Assembly (NCBI GenBank): GCA_000507305.1
Contig: DF241452.1
Span: forward strand, 10,001 to 74,000
Direction of reading: 5' to 3'
Length of the DNA stretch: 64,000 nucleotides
Source of the DNA: Breviolum minutum Mf 1.05b.01
Lineage: Eukaryota; Sar; Dinophyceae; Suessiales; Symbiodiniaceae
The notes under the pieces are model-generated. The model was not told the DNA's origin. It saw nothing but the letters and a program-made list of their open reading frames with translations, and did no database searches. Within the stretch, counting starts at the first letter, position 1. The number at the start of each line of letters is the position of its first letter. Shown here piece after piece: positions 53,901-64,000 of this stretch. The translations under genes and the position numbers were made by a program.

Positions 53901-56900
53901 TTACCCCTTTGCCCGAGGCCGAGGCCCACAGGACCAGCACTGGATATCAAGAATCTGCATCCGGATCTCGTGTCTCGGAGGTGTTTCTGACAACTGAACC
54001 CTTGGCAAAAAAGAGAAGACTTGCCCAGAACCTCACAAATCTAGAGAAAACATTTTCAGACACATCCTTTGTCAACTCTTGTGGGTGTAACAATCCCCAA
54101 GGATTTGGAGTGATAGGTATAAAGGCTATTTTGTTATCCCAGTTGAGGACTTATACAGTTGGAAGAGCAGAATCCAATCACAGCTGACAATGGCATTTGT
54201 TTGGGGCTAACACGTTACCGTTACCAATGCAAGAGAAAACGATCAGTTAACCCTGGTCGGTTCTTACCGAGGGTGAAAAATGACCTCAATCTACCGGAGC
54301 TATAACAAGCCACTACCAGGATCCGTATGAACCAATCAGAATATAACATAATGCAGCACCACAAGGGTTTGTGAATCTGAGTATTCCTTTTCATAAGGTT
54401 TTGTCTCGGGTGAACTACCAAGGAGGTTAACCATTCGTGGAAGGGTTGGCAGTCTGCCGGTGGTTTGCTGTGCCCAGGTTAAGAAGAAGATCTTGGAAGT
54501 TGCTCTCAGCTTGATTGGTGGTGATGAAGAGGACATCGAGGTGGCTGGTGGCATGGCGGGAAGGTGGCATGGGATGAAAGAAACCTCTAGGATTTCTCTG
54601 AGATTGGCGTGGCCTACTGTTGTGTGCATGTTTTAAATCTGGAGTTTCGAACCAAATCAAAGCCACTAATCTTTCGGGATGCAGCCACCTGGGTGTATGA
54701 AGCATGTTGTATTTGGGAATTTTTAGTTTCAAGATTTGATTTTCCTTTTCCAAGTTTGAAGGGGAATTTTGTCCAATGCGAGGCTGATACTCCACTGATG
54801 GAAGCAGGTTTGACCAGCACTATGGCAGTGGGGCCAGGGTCCTCAGCGAAGATTTGAGGTTGATTTTTGCCATGAACATCAAAGCAAAAAAGGAGTTGGA
54901 AAGAAAAGAAACGTAGGGAGAAAAGCTTGTATTTCTAGGCAGGGGCGCAGTGGAAAGGAAAAACCTGCAGTAGTTTGTTGGCAGCTATTTACTTGACACC
55001 AGCTTGAGCTGGGTGCTGCAACGTGTGAGAAAACACCAAGACCGATTGCTGGTTTGCTAGTACTTAAGTTCGGTTGTCCCCGCAATCATGATGATTCGGA
55101 AGGCAGCATCTCTCTTGGTAATTGTTCTTGAAATTAAGATGAAGGAGCAAATGCGAGGACAAACAAAAGGCAGTAGATACATACATGTAGATACATGAAA
55201 CAATACATCTACTGCAAGAACGGACGAGGCTGTCGGATGAGTTGAAGAAAGACCTTCCTGGCATTAATTTACCTGTCATTTGGCCGGTTGTGACCCGGGG
55301 GGTATCGGTGCTTATGGTGGTGGTAGGGTGGTTTGTCGCAGATGGTCACAGTAGTTTGGATAAGGAATCCTTCCCATCAGATGGTGCCAGGTTTCTGTTT
55401 GAGATTTCCTATAAGCTGAATGTCTACTGAACTTGCCCAAAGCAATGGGCACTGACGTTTTTTGTGTGGGTGTCTTGAGAGGAGTCCTACTTGCATTTTT
55501 TCTAGAGCTGTTTGAATGTCTTTGGTTCTGACCCCTGGGTTTAACGATCAGTTGTCAGAAACTGGGTATCGGCATAACCTCCATCTTGCAGGGAGCCGCA
55601 AATTCCAACATTTTGAGAGTTCCACGAATTCTCCAAGTAGTGTTGGAGGATTTCTGGGCTTTTGAACGAGCGTTTTCCAAATCTCTCACCCTTAAGTCAT
55701 GTCTTTTTCATTCTTTCTCTTTTTCATTGGGTTTTGTCTCAGTCGTTTAGCTAGTTGTTCAAGCTGGTGGTGAAGCCTTTTTTTTTTTTCTCTTCCCAGC
55801 ATGAAAAGGGTTCCAACCAACCGAAGCTCAAGCCAACTCGGTACACCCAATGGCCTTGATTTAGATTGCTATGGGCAATTTATACCAATCTCAGTGGATG
55901 TCACCCCCAAATGGTGTATCCTCAGAATAATGCCGTGATCATGTACAAGTAGGTAGTATGAACATCGTCTCTTCGCCAGTCATTGGGATTTGTGGCCAAA
56001 CAAACTGGTACACCAAAATCAACGGAAATTGGTAAAACGGCTATAAACGTAATTCAGGATATAATCTGCTTACCTACACAATCATACCTTTACAATACGT
56101 TTTTACCCAGGTTGACCAGCAGACGGTCGTTGTTTTTTTGTTGCTCAGGTGACGTTGGTTTTTGATTATCCCTCCATCTCAGCCATGACAGAGTTGATCC
56201 TCGAGGGCGACTGAGGGGGGGGGGAACGTCCCCGAGACACCCGGGGCGTTTCGACCATTGGGGGAATAGGTGACGAGGGATCTCTTTGAAGTGTGGAATT
56301 TCTTGTCTTTCAATGCGGAAGGAGGACTTTTTAGGACAAAAAGAATTGTATGGGAAGATCAGTGATTTTTCTCGAGATTCTGGATGTTTTGTTTTTTTCT
56401 CTCCGAATTTGTTGTTTACAATTTTACACCGTGCAATTTATCCAGTACCTTTAACGCCGAGTTCTCTGATTGCAAAGAGCCACCCTCAAGACCGCCACAA
56501 CAAAAAGCGCCCGTTGGGCGAGGGCGGACGGTAGCAGATGCCTCCATTCTTCCACTCGAGGCTTAAGTAGGTGATATTTCCACGCGTGCGAAGGAAAAAG
56601 TCGGGTCGGTTGAGCGACTGCAATGGGGAGGTGGGAGGTTTCCTTTGAGTTTTGGGGGCCCAACTGCCAACTGCCAGGATATATCTAATCACCCTTTCCG
56701 CAAGGTTTGATATGGAAGCTGAAAACGATGATGTCCACAAAGTATCTCCATCTTCCATCCAGGTTCATTTTCAATTTGCAGCATGAAACCGCAGGGTGTA
56801 TACTTCAAATTTAGTCAGAAATAAATTTTAGACTACCTTATATACTGTAGATTTACATACATACATGCAGGCTATATATCCATATTTGGGTGCCTACCTG

Positions 56901-57648
56901 CCTTTTCCAAACCTTGAACCGTGCCGAGCCCCCGGGAGGCCTTAGAAACATTGTGTGCCTTTTTGGATACCCTTGGCTCCACCTTTGACAAGACACAATG
57001 GTCTGGCTATGCGCGATGGCAGGAAGTCTTCCGCAAGGCAACACAATGAAGTGGAGGGTGGAGGAGGTTGGTGGATTACTATGAGGCCCCCCCCGTTTTA
57101 GTTAGGGAGATATATACAATAAGTATATAAGACCAGTAAACTTTACAGTAACCCTAGTTGCACGTGGATGTGAATTAAACCGTAAAGGTTTGGGATCCCT
57201 ATTTTTTTATATCAAGTTGATAATTCATAGATCCCATTTGTTCCCATCTCGGCACCTCTCGTGTCACTTTGAGGTGCAGCTGTTTGCTGAGGATAAGGCA
57301 CAATGCCCTCGCATCAGGTGTTTACTAAAGGACCTCCGATGGATTTTGGTGTGAAATTTGGTATGATTTTCTGGCAGGAAGCTTAGGAAAGCGCGTTTTT
57401 GAAGGCAACATTTTTTTTGTTTTTGGATGCAAAGTTTTTCCCCTGAAAACTCACCGTGAATCCCGTAAAAAGGAACTAGTTCAATAGGAATTACATCTTC
57501 CAACTCAAAATTGCCAGGGTATATGTTCCTTTATGTGGGGTGTTTTCCTGGCCACATTCCATATTCCATGGGCAGTTGAGAATCTCAGGGTCTTCAAATC
57601 CTGAAGGACTTGCTCGACAAGCGTCGAAATGGCTGGCAGGAAAAGAAG
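34069..57648 (+). CDS. eIF4G-like MIF4G-domain protein (partial, interrupted)
   Basis: MIF4G is the HEAT-like fold by which eIF4G binds eIF4A. Exons in domain order: 34069-34088 and 34598-34688 join to SILNKLTWEKFDKLYGDLL, the eIF4G hallmark; 35151-35222 (VIARDIFKKVG); 35434-35501 (HNFIELYADLCAKL); 36420-36531 (VNFRRALLEQCQ); about 37471-37520 (LEYEEQYEML); about 37725-37780 (RKMLGNVKLIAHLL); then 56929-57037 (EALETLCAFLDTLGSTFD), 57274-57317 (LFAEDKAQCPRIR) and 57589-57648 (ILKDLLDKRRNGWQEK). Most junctions agree in phase. The domain is split between 37.8 and 56.9 kb, and a short exon expected there was not found. The interval holds the TPR-ACP gene. The N-terminus probably lies upstream in 30-34 kb and the C-terminus is unknown. 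Other MIF4G families (PAIP1, CWC22) are less like the ILNKLT motif. Confidence 0.82.
38897..39025. repeat. MITE-like element, copy 1
   Basis: The left end GACATACTATTGATGAAAGA and the right end, which in reverse complement begins GCACTGTTGCTGGAAGAAAT, form degenerate terminal inverted repeats around about 70 bases. The ends match the elements at 58425 and 63131. Confidence 0.6.
39026..40580. other. Intronic stretch without supported exons
   Basis: Within the long MIF4G interval. Frames up to 111 codons occur on both strands near 39755-40090 and 40047-40373, but they show no domain and overlap each other. I see no RNA gene and no clear element here. Confidence 0.45.
40929..42181. repeat. Tandem repeat flanking an assembly gap
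   Basis: Sequence at 40929-41101 (from TTGTTGTGAG to GAGGCAAAT) is repeated at 41994-42181 with few differences, one copy on each side of the N run. An unresolved tandem array of roughly 170-bp or longer units probably fills the gap. The same-looking frames on both strands here are artefacts of the N run. Confidence 0.85.
41102..41993. other. Assembly gap (892 N)
   Basis: A run of N between two copies of the same repeat. It lies in the MIF4G interval upstream of the first secure TPR exon, so 5' exons of the TPR-ACP gene could be hidden here. Confidence 0.99.
42390..56214 (+). CDS. Large TPR-repeat protein ending in an acyl carrier domain
   Basis: Many short exons carry helical-repeat sequence of TPR type: 42390-42462, 44508-44610 (FTQLGDVRGQAAALL), 45340-45449, 46139-46236, 46703-46791, 47377-47506 (GEFQAALEIAERARSAFKK), 47641-47720, 48070-48146, 48432-about 48519, 49137-49190, 49337-49422, 49807-49888, 50990-51050, 51949-52041 (KYPEALRVADDASNLFK), 52312-52389 and about 53131-53205. 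Weaker ones lie at 40600-40705, 43118, 43472, 43800, 47071, 48713 and 50630. A Pro/acidic linker (about 53550-53637) leads to the ACP exons. Several adjacent junctions match in phase, such as 47506/47641. TPR arrays bind partner proteins; an attached ACP suggests a scaffold for polyketide or fatty-acid synthesis (inference). The start is not defined. The TPR and ACP parts could be two genes, but no stop or leader acceptor was seen between them. Confidence 0.72.
45178..45259. repeat. (CAT)n array in a TPR-gene intron
   Basis: CATCAT triplets with one AAA-type interruption, 80 bases upstream of the TPR exon at 45340. Confidence 0.95.
47747..47951. repeat. Duplicated (ATC)n arrays separated by one N
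   Basis: Two ATC arrays (47747-47836 and 47862-47951) are each followed by the same ACAATTCTAAATCTT flank. A single N at 47854 lies in the spacer. This is intronic, just after the TPR exon ending at 47720. Confidence 0.93.
52683..52784. repeat. Hairpin-forming inverted repeat, about 102 bp
   Basis: ACCCTAAGGATCTTGGACC at the left end is matched by the reverse complement of GGTCCAATGATCCTTAGGGT at the right end. An inner pair, GGGTCCTCAAAA and TTTTGAGGGTCC, adds a second stem. It lies in the intron after the TPR exon ending at 52389. Confidence 0.75.
53918..56214 (+). other. ACP (phosphopantetheine-binding) domain exons of the TPR-ACP gene
   Basis: Five exons: 53918-53969 (ALDIKNLHPDL), 54478-54540 (VKKKILEVALSLIGGDEEDI), 54783-54827 (DTPLMEAGLTSTMA), about 55219-55274 (LSDELKKDLPGINLP) and 56149-56214 (TLVFDYPSISAMTELIL, then stop TGA). 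The order is that of a four-helix ACP of the type found in dinoflagellate polyketide synthases. The Ser in GLTS sits where the 4'-phosphopantetheine arm is attached; the usual Asp of DSL is Thr. All introns except the one before 55219 are phase-consistent. The last exon gives an unambiguous gene end. Confidence 0.88.
56215..56928. other. Spacer between the ACP stop and the resumed MIF4G exons
   Basis: No coding sequence is supported in these roughly 700 bases. A G-rich tract directly follows the ACP stop. A GC-rich patch at 56460-56570 has no frame that fits the MIF4G domain. Confidence 0.45.
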
Positions 57649-60341
57649 GTCACCAGAGCCATGCAACCAGTCACTTGGACGTCGTTTTTTTTTCATGTAT
57701 GGGTGTGCAAGAGGAGACAATTGAGAAAACAGGTGTATGATCTTCTTTAGATGGGCGGTATCTATGTTTGTAAGGTACATATGTGTATTTGTTGGACGGT
57801 TGCAGTACCATCTTGGCACCTAGAGACCCACAGAAATCCGAGTGTCGGACCGCCAGTCATTCGTTGCTACTACTGCTCATGTTCAAAGTACAAGTATGCG
57901 GTGGAGCCACTCGAGATTCACCAGTGAATTTGGTAGCTCTGAGCATGATTGCCACCTTACTTGAATTAGGCTGAACAAAAAATGCATGTTTTTTTTGTCC
58001 GCTAACTGTACTTTTTGCCTTCTGCCTTCCCTGGATTTTCGTTTAAGCAGCACCCCAAGGTGGAGAATGGTGGCCGCATACTTTCAGGGAGCCTCGGTGG
58101 AAATGTTCTGTCGATTATGTATTTACCATGTTTGAATATAAATCAAGCATCTGCATATACAGATATGAAACATATATGTACATGTACAGTGAATATCTGC
58201 GTACTTATGCTCTTTATGCACTATATTTATTATATACTGTATGTATATTCAAAGAGCTAGATGAATATTACGCGTGCATTTCTCTTGTTTTGAATTGCCA
58301 AAGATGAGTTGCACAATTATATAAGACCCTTTTCCGCCTCGAGACTCGGCAGCTCGGCCCATCAAAACAATGTCAGCATGCCGATTTCGCATGTTGGACC
58401 TCTACTTTGCCGATTTATCATGACATACTGTTGATGGAAGAAAGTTTGCACCAGTTGGTAGGTAGTGTATCAGAATTCCCATTATTTACAGGGGTTATAA
58501 GGTTATAGTAGCTGTTATAAATCCCAAGTGGTGCAGGATTTCTTCCATCAACAGTATCATCAGAGGTGGGAAAGAATCAACATGATGGGAATCATTGTTG
58601 GCCGTTGGACTGTTTCATCTGCTTGCAAATTGACTTGACCCTCAGGAAACTGGTAGACCTGGGGGTCCTGAGTGGTATGCCTCCCTGGTCTCATAAGTTT
58701 TAGCACTGAGGACGGAGAAGAAAGTCGACTGGACAAATTCGCCATTTTCCAATGCCGGGGCCCTTGGCAGTCGGGAGACTTCAGTTGTCACTGAGCACGG
58801 GCCATGTGGCCAGCAAGTTTGTCTCGGGATTCACAGCAGCTGCCAACTGATTCAGGAGAAAGTGGAGAAGAAACTTCATTGGAATCTTGGAATGGATGTG
58901 GCTGCCAGTCATACCATTAATAGAAGCCGTTTCCCGAAATTCTTAGGTGTTTGATTGGGTCATTTCCTCACGTTGGTCCTGGGAAGCTAACGAAGGGACC
59001 CAACAAATGATAGGCTTTTAGAGCTGGATTTTCCGTGCGTGCAAGGACGGAGAAGGGAGTCGATTGGATGGATGCTCGAATGGGCTCGCCCATTGCAGCT
59101 GCTCGGCGGGGTTTCAACAGGTCCAAACAGGTCTAGGAAACAAACCTCAAACCATCCGCCGGATTAGCCCGGAGTTAAAACAGTGGTTACTTCTTTTTTG
59201 ATTGAAAGTATGTGGTTTGCAGGTGATTGTCAGATGTGACTCCCCTTTCTCATGGTACCACAATGCGGGGAACATATGACATTGCGAAGAGACTTTGGGT
59301 AGACAAGGGCCGTTGCCACATGCCCCCATTAGAGATGTCAATATGATGCATCGCCCCATCGATGCTGAGGACAAAGAGCAGAAGACATGTCATGGGATGC
59401 TTTTTTGCAATCACGTTGCATTTCTTTGGCGCTGGGTTCAGCCAAATGCAGCAATCTCTGGCAAAAAGATCTTACGATTGCATCACGTAGCAATGGAACA
59501 CTTCCTGTCTCAATAGGAAACCGATCGATCCGGTCATGGTGGATCTTTCCATGAAGTTGATTTAAATACATGTTGAATTCTCAGGGCTGATCTGCCATGG
59601 ACATCCATGGGCTATTGGCTATTTGAATCCCATGGTCAACCAATCTCACGTTGCTTAAAGACCAAGGATGGGAAGGAAAACGGTCGGATGGATGGATGCC
59701 CGCATGTCCAGCCCACCGGCTGCTGCACGCTAGCCTCATGGCAGAGGATGGCATTTGGGGCAGTCAAATGGACCGATCACTCGGATTTTTTTTTTTGGAT
59801 TCAAAAAATTGGGACATGCGTCAATTCATGGATGTCCGGGGATGGCTATGTCAGATTTCTGGTAGCCTTACATCCTGATGAATCCAGTTAAATTCTTCAA
59901 CCTCATAGGAAGAGTGTATATGTTTCCATTTGCTACCAGGACGAAGTGACTTGTTCAAGCCACATGCTACTTATACGTGTGTCTTCTAAAGACATCACAT
60001 GCTACTTGTCACAACCACAATGGGAAGATCTCAACTTCGGCCCATTGGAACTGGGTGTTGTTGAAAATGATTGCAGACCCAAAGAGCTGCACCTACCAAT
60101 ACTCATATCTTCTCTGTTGGTCAGAGCGTGGGGAAATCATCTGCTCTAAGTTTCTATAGGTGGACTAACAGTGGACTAGGATCGTTTGATATGTTTGATG
60201 AATTGCACCTCACTTTCTATTTGGTTCGCCTGTGCGCCTTGGGATCTTGAAACCCTTCCGCCCCCGCATGAAAGCCTGAGGTTCCACCATCAGGTGGTGT
60301 TTTGACCAGCTCTGAAAACATCCCAAGGGCTGAGCTGAAAG
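57649..60341. other. Downstream stretch, introns or intergenic
   Basis: No exon is assigned. A block after the AG at 58049 is open in all three frames for over 60 bases and might be coding, but no frame stands out. It contains the inverted-repeat element at 58425-58557. Confidence 0.4.
58425..58557. repeat. MITE-like element, copy 2 (best preserved)
   Basis: The left end ATACTGTTGATGGAAGAAA and the right end CTTCCATCAACAGTAT are near-perfect inverted repeats of about 34 bp around 65 bp of AT-rich sequence. There is no ORF inside. A target-site duplication is not evident. Confidence 0.82.
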
Positions 60342-60513
60342 GACAACGGCCGAGCGAAAGGATATGCTGAGCCACGTCCAGCCGAGCAGAAATTTGTCGA
60401 CTTTTTTGGTGAGCTCGGCATTACTGAGCTGACCCAGACCAAACTGCAAAAAGCCTTGTGGAGGGACTCTCCTTTGGCTGAGCCTCCCCGAATCTTCTTG
60501 CAAGACATTGGGG
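60342..60513 (+). CDS. Unassigned exon-like segment
   Basis: After a GAAAG acceptor the frame reads a hydrophilic, protein-like stretch containing EPRPAEQKFVDFFGELGI and then LTQTKLQKALWRDSPLAEPP, up to a possible GT donor at 60514. An upstream in-frame TGA shows that the acceptor is needed. It could be a C-terminal exon of the MIF4G gene or part of another gene; I do not recognise it. A possible terminal exon follows, ending in VPELVAEFGWQRMVL at 60872. Confidence 0.4.
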
Positions 60514-63500
60514 GTTTGATGTCTTCAATCTTAACTGGGATGGAAGCGGAACACAAAGAAGAAGCACATCAATTGAACGGATCAAGGATGCACACAGACA
60601 CACGGAACCACCAAGAAATGTCAACATTCGTATTATGCAAGAAAGACCAGAAGTCAAGCAACATACGCACAGATATGTACGTAAATGTAGATTTCACTAC
60701 TGTATTAAACTTTCCATGTGAATTCAAGTGTATATTTTCATATTATGAGGGGTTTGTAATCAATGAATCCGCCTCTGTTGCAGACTTACCACCGGGTTTC
60801 CTGGTGCCCCCCCCCCACCAACTAGTGCCGGAGCTTGTTGCTGAGTTCGGGTGGCAAAGGATGGTCCTATGAATGGACCTATGGGTGTTTCGGAAAACAT
60901 CATCGACTCAAAAGTGACCAAAATGCATCAAAATGCTAGAGGATATAGGGCAGTCACCAGGTAGTTGAACCCATTTGGATTGATGTCAAGCATCGAAATG
61001 ATGAAATGAACGTGACGTGCGGGATGCATTTCTAGCAGAAGGATATTCATTTTGGATTAGATCTTATTGCTGTGGAGACTGTAGTCCTAAACAAATGAGA
61101 TATATACATGTGAACTGGGAGAAAAAGCTTGTTTTGGGTTCCGGGACAGGATTATACTTCTCTCCATGTTAGGGATTATACTAGCGCAATATGTATTACA
61201 CAAGTGCGTAACCAGCACAATTCAAAAACGATGGGATTTGTAGGCCCCCTTGCTTTGGGCGGTTTCAAACCATTCCACCATACACAGCTGAATAGGTATC
61301 AATCTTACCTATTTTCACACCCAAAATGGAAGCTTATGCAGGCCTTCTAAACCCTCACAGGTTCAGTACACCTATCATGACTTCACTGTACCTCATTCAG
61401 GACTGAAAAGTCCTTCAGAAATGCTCAGCCAATTCAGGCTTGCAATTTTTTATGTGTGAAATTCACAGACATTTTGGAACCTCAGATGAAAACCTTGCCA
61501 CCCTTGTGCCATCAGCAATCCCCACACAAGTCTTATAAAAGAGAGCCTATGGAGGTTACTGCATGATGGATTGCGGACAGCGATGAAACGGCTACGGCAA
61601 ATACGGAAAGGGTAGGAATGTTGAAAGGAAATCCTGCTGCAGTGACTCCTCTTCGAAATGAAGGATCTCCAATGAAGGCCACTGTGAGGGTGAACCGAAA
61701 TATTGCTGAGAGCTGTGTAGTGGCCGCAAGTTTCTATGTTTCCCCTAGACGGAACGCAATGTTGCCTGCCGACGGATTGACGCCCATGAACTTCGGGTTT
61801 GCTTTAGTTCCATGGATGCAAAACACTACAGGTGGAGGTAACTTCATGACATGAGGACAGATGACTGAACCCCAAAGATATGCTGTAGCAAAACATGCCG
61901 TGGTGCGGTATTTCAGGGGATGCAATGACCCCAGTTAGTGCTGGTGAATCGGCCAGCCACAATCCAAACCTCCCAATTCGTTAGGCGCCACACAAAATTG
62001 GGCGAAAAAAAAAGGGATGACCCCTGAATTTCCAAAGGATCCGTTGGAGATCATTTGATTGGTAAATACTGCAAGACTTTGGGTTACTTTGGTGTATCTG
62101 GATGCTCACTTTGACTTTCATCGGTCTCTGTACCAAGCTTGCTTGGTCTGTATATGTCCCAAGCTCGTATATTGTGGGGCTTTCTATGCCCTAACAAACA
62201 GGCTCCATTGTTTTGCCGTGCTCGATGTGCTCAATATGATGCATCCTTGTTTCGCTGGTGATCGATTGGCACCTCCAGTGTGCAGCGGGGATTGACAATA
62301 TGGTGAACAATGGTGAACCTCGTTTTTTGAACGTTTCTTTTTGTAGCTGGATTTTCGTGCCAACGGCTGACCCCAAAAAACCCGGATCTGCCTTTTAAGG
62401 TTCTCGGAGCCTGAGATAGCAGTAGAACTACTGGTAGGGCAGATTTTCTTGGGACCTTGCACGATGAGGGTATGGTTCTTTGGTAAATTAAAAGTAACAA
62501 TGGATTCTGCCAATTGGCAGGATTAAACACTGGCTTCTAGGAACGGAGAGGGGTGCATCCACCGGATGCGTGGACAGATATGTACTGTAAATCCAGACCA
62601 TCCCATGGATACCCGTGAGCCACTCCTTCACATGAGATGTATCATCCACTCACTCGCTCCGTTGTAAAGCCTCAAACCCAACGAAGTTTGCGGGCGGCAG
62701 CAGAAGGGCAACTGCTAAGCTGATCATTTCATTAGTTGAGATCTTGGGCGATCTCTCATGTGGAGATCGCGGAGGCATGGCTCACCACTCAGACACCCAA
62801 AGATTTAGTTGAACGCAGACAGAAATCTTTTTGGGGGCGCTTCGCGGGTGCTCCGTGCCTGGACTTTCATGGTAACATGGGAGGATCTGTCGCCCAAGGC
62901 TCTTCATCACCGAGTCCAAATCTAGGTTTCCTTGAAAAGACACTTCTGGAGAGTCATGCTGTTTTGACCCAGAAAAAGGAAGGACCGAAACGGAAGGTGT
63001 GCAAAGTTTCGAAGTCTTTAGGTGATGTGGCTTTAGTGAATTTTTCCCCGCAAGAGCCTGTCATTTACGGCCAAATGACCAGTACCTTATCGGGCGTTAA
63101 TCAACTCAAGGTCATTGAATGGTGATTGACATACTGTTGATGCAAGAAATCTTGCAACAGTTCATTTTGTTTGTTGTTCTGTACATCCGAGCTGGTGCAG
63201 GATTCCAGCAATGAACAGATAATATTTGTAAAAAGATATGATTTGATCAAAGTTCTCTCAACCATTGCACCCGACATTCTGTCCGAAGTGATTCACACTT
63301 CGATTCATCACACATTTGGGGTTGGCTCAAAAGTGGGGACCTAAAACTTATTGGCTTTTCTAATAGCAATGGAATTTGTGCCCCATGGATTTTGACAGTC
63401 CTGTCGAAAAAAAACATCTGGTCATTTCAGAACGACCGTTACCGCCGTTACCCCAAAAGGTGGTTTTGGAGAATCGGATTCCTTCCCTGCCATGGCCTTA

Positions 63501-64000
63501 AGTAAGCCTTAAGACTTCAATCTGTTGAATTTAAAGCAGATTACAAGAGTGGATTCCAATTACTTACATAGATCTGTGGAGTTTAAACCTGTTGATTCCA
63601 ATTACCCCATTTGTCCGCATTTAAAAGTGAAAACACGAGAGTTAGCATGGATGCTGTGTGTGTCTCGTGAATGCGCGGGTCTGAGTTGAGATCACGAAAA
63701 GATCCTCAATTTTTGGGTAGTTTGGAGTAGGAGTCCGATTGCCAAAATCAATATGACTTGAACGTCCCAGGAAGTTTGAGGGGTGTTGTCTTGAAACATT
63801 TTGAAGCAAAAGTCACCCAAATGAATGATGAGATATGGTCTGGAACCATGAGCCTCCAGGTCTTTTTTTGGGGAGTTCAATGATGGGAGACGCCTATCTC
63901 ACATCTGAAAATCCTGACTAATCCACTCCGAAACTAGCCAAAAGCAAGGCCTTGGGTCGTTGAACGCCCGTTTGCCGCCCGATTTGGGTGGCGGCTCTGT
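60514..64000. other. Terminal stretch with orphan ORFs
   Basis: Small plus-strand frames at 61618-61854 (78 codons) and 62736-63125 (129 codons) start with ATG but show no known motif or neighbouring exons. The second stops five bases before the MITE-like element at 63131. No gene is claimed. Confidence 0.4.
63131..63219. repeat. MITE-like element, copy 3 (short)
   Basis: The left end ATACTGTTGATGCAAGAAAT and the right end containing GGTGCAGGATTCCAGCAATG match the element at 58425. The internal region is only about 30 bp. It is preceded by GAC, as are the other copies. Confidence 0.7.

Overview
This window looks like nuclear DNA of a photosynthetic dinoflagellate, most likely a Symbiodiniaceae-type alga (inference). 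The main clues are a Calvin-cycle sedoheptulose-bisphosphatase gene with a bipartite peridinin-plastid presequence, many very short exons, splice donors that include GC and apparently GA as well as GT, pyrimidine-rich AG sites just upstream of start codons (as expected for spliced-leader trans-splicing), every recognisable gene on one strand, and large amounts of simple repeat.

Layout. 0.3-3.1 kb: a decayed LINE-type retrotransposon on the minus strand, with several in-frame stops in its reverse transcriptase. 4.6-6.2 kb: an uninterrupted 528-residue coiled-coil protein with a C-terminal PH-like domain. 6.9-20.5 kb: a PP2C-type protein phosphatase in at least 13 exons. The 6.2-kb interval between its LSRALG exon and its ASDG exon holds the exons of a different-looking, cysteine-rich protein that begins with a signal peptide (12985-18479). 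21.0-26.2 kb: a complete ten-exon plastid SBPase gene. 28.3-34 kb: a possible secretory first exon plus three candidate exons that may be the disordered N-terminus of the next gene. 34.1-57.6 kb: an eIF4G-like MIF4G-domain gene. Its domain is interrupted between 37.8 and 56.9 kb, and that interval contains a complete-looking same-strand gene with many TPR-like exons that ends in an acyl carrier protein (ACP) domain (about 42.4-56.2 kb). 57.6-64 kb: mostly non-coding, with one unassigned exon-like segment (60342-60513), small orphan ORFs and MITE-like inverted-repeat elements.

Functionally the window mixes carbon fixation (SBPase), signalling (PP2C, PH-like protein), translation (eIF4G-like) and a possible polyketide or fatty-acid scaffold (TPR-ACP). 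I see no metabolic link between them. The most notable features are the TPR-ACP architecture, two genes apparently hosted inside introns of other genes on the same strand, the apparent loss of the plant-type redox cysteines in SBPase, the non-GT splice donors, and two small repeat families (a MITE-like element and a repeat shared by introns of the TPR-ACP gene). Exon boundaries come from reading frame, splice-site letters and phase only; no transcript data were available.
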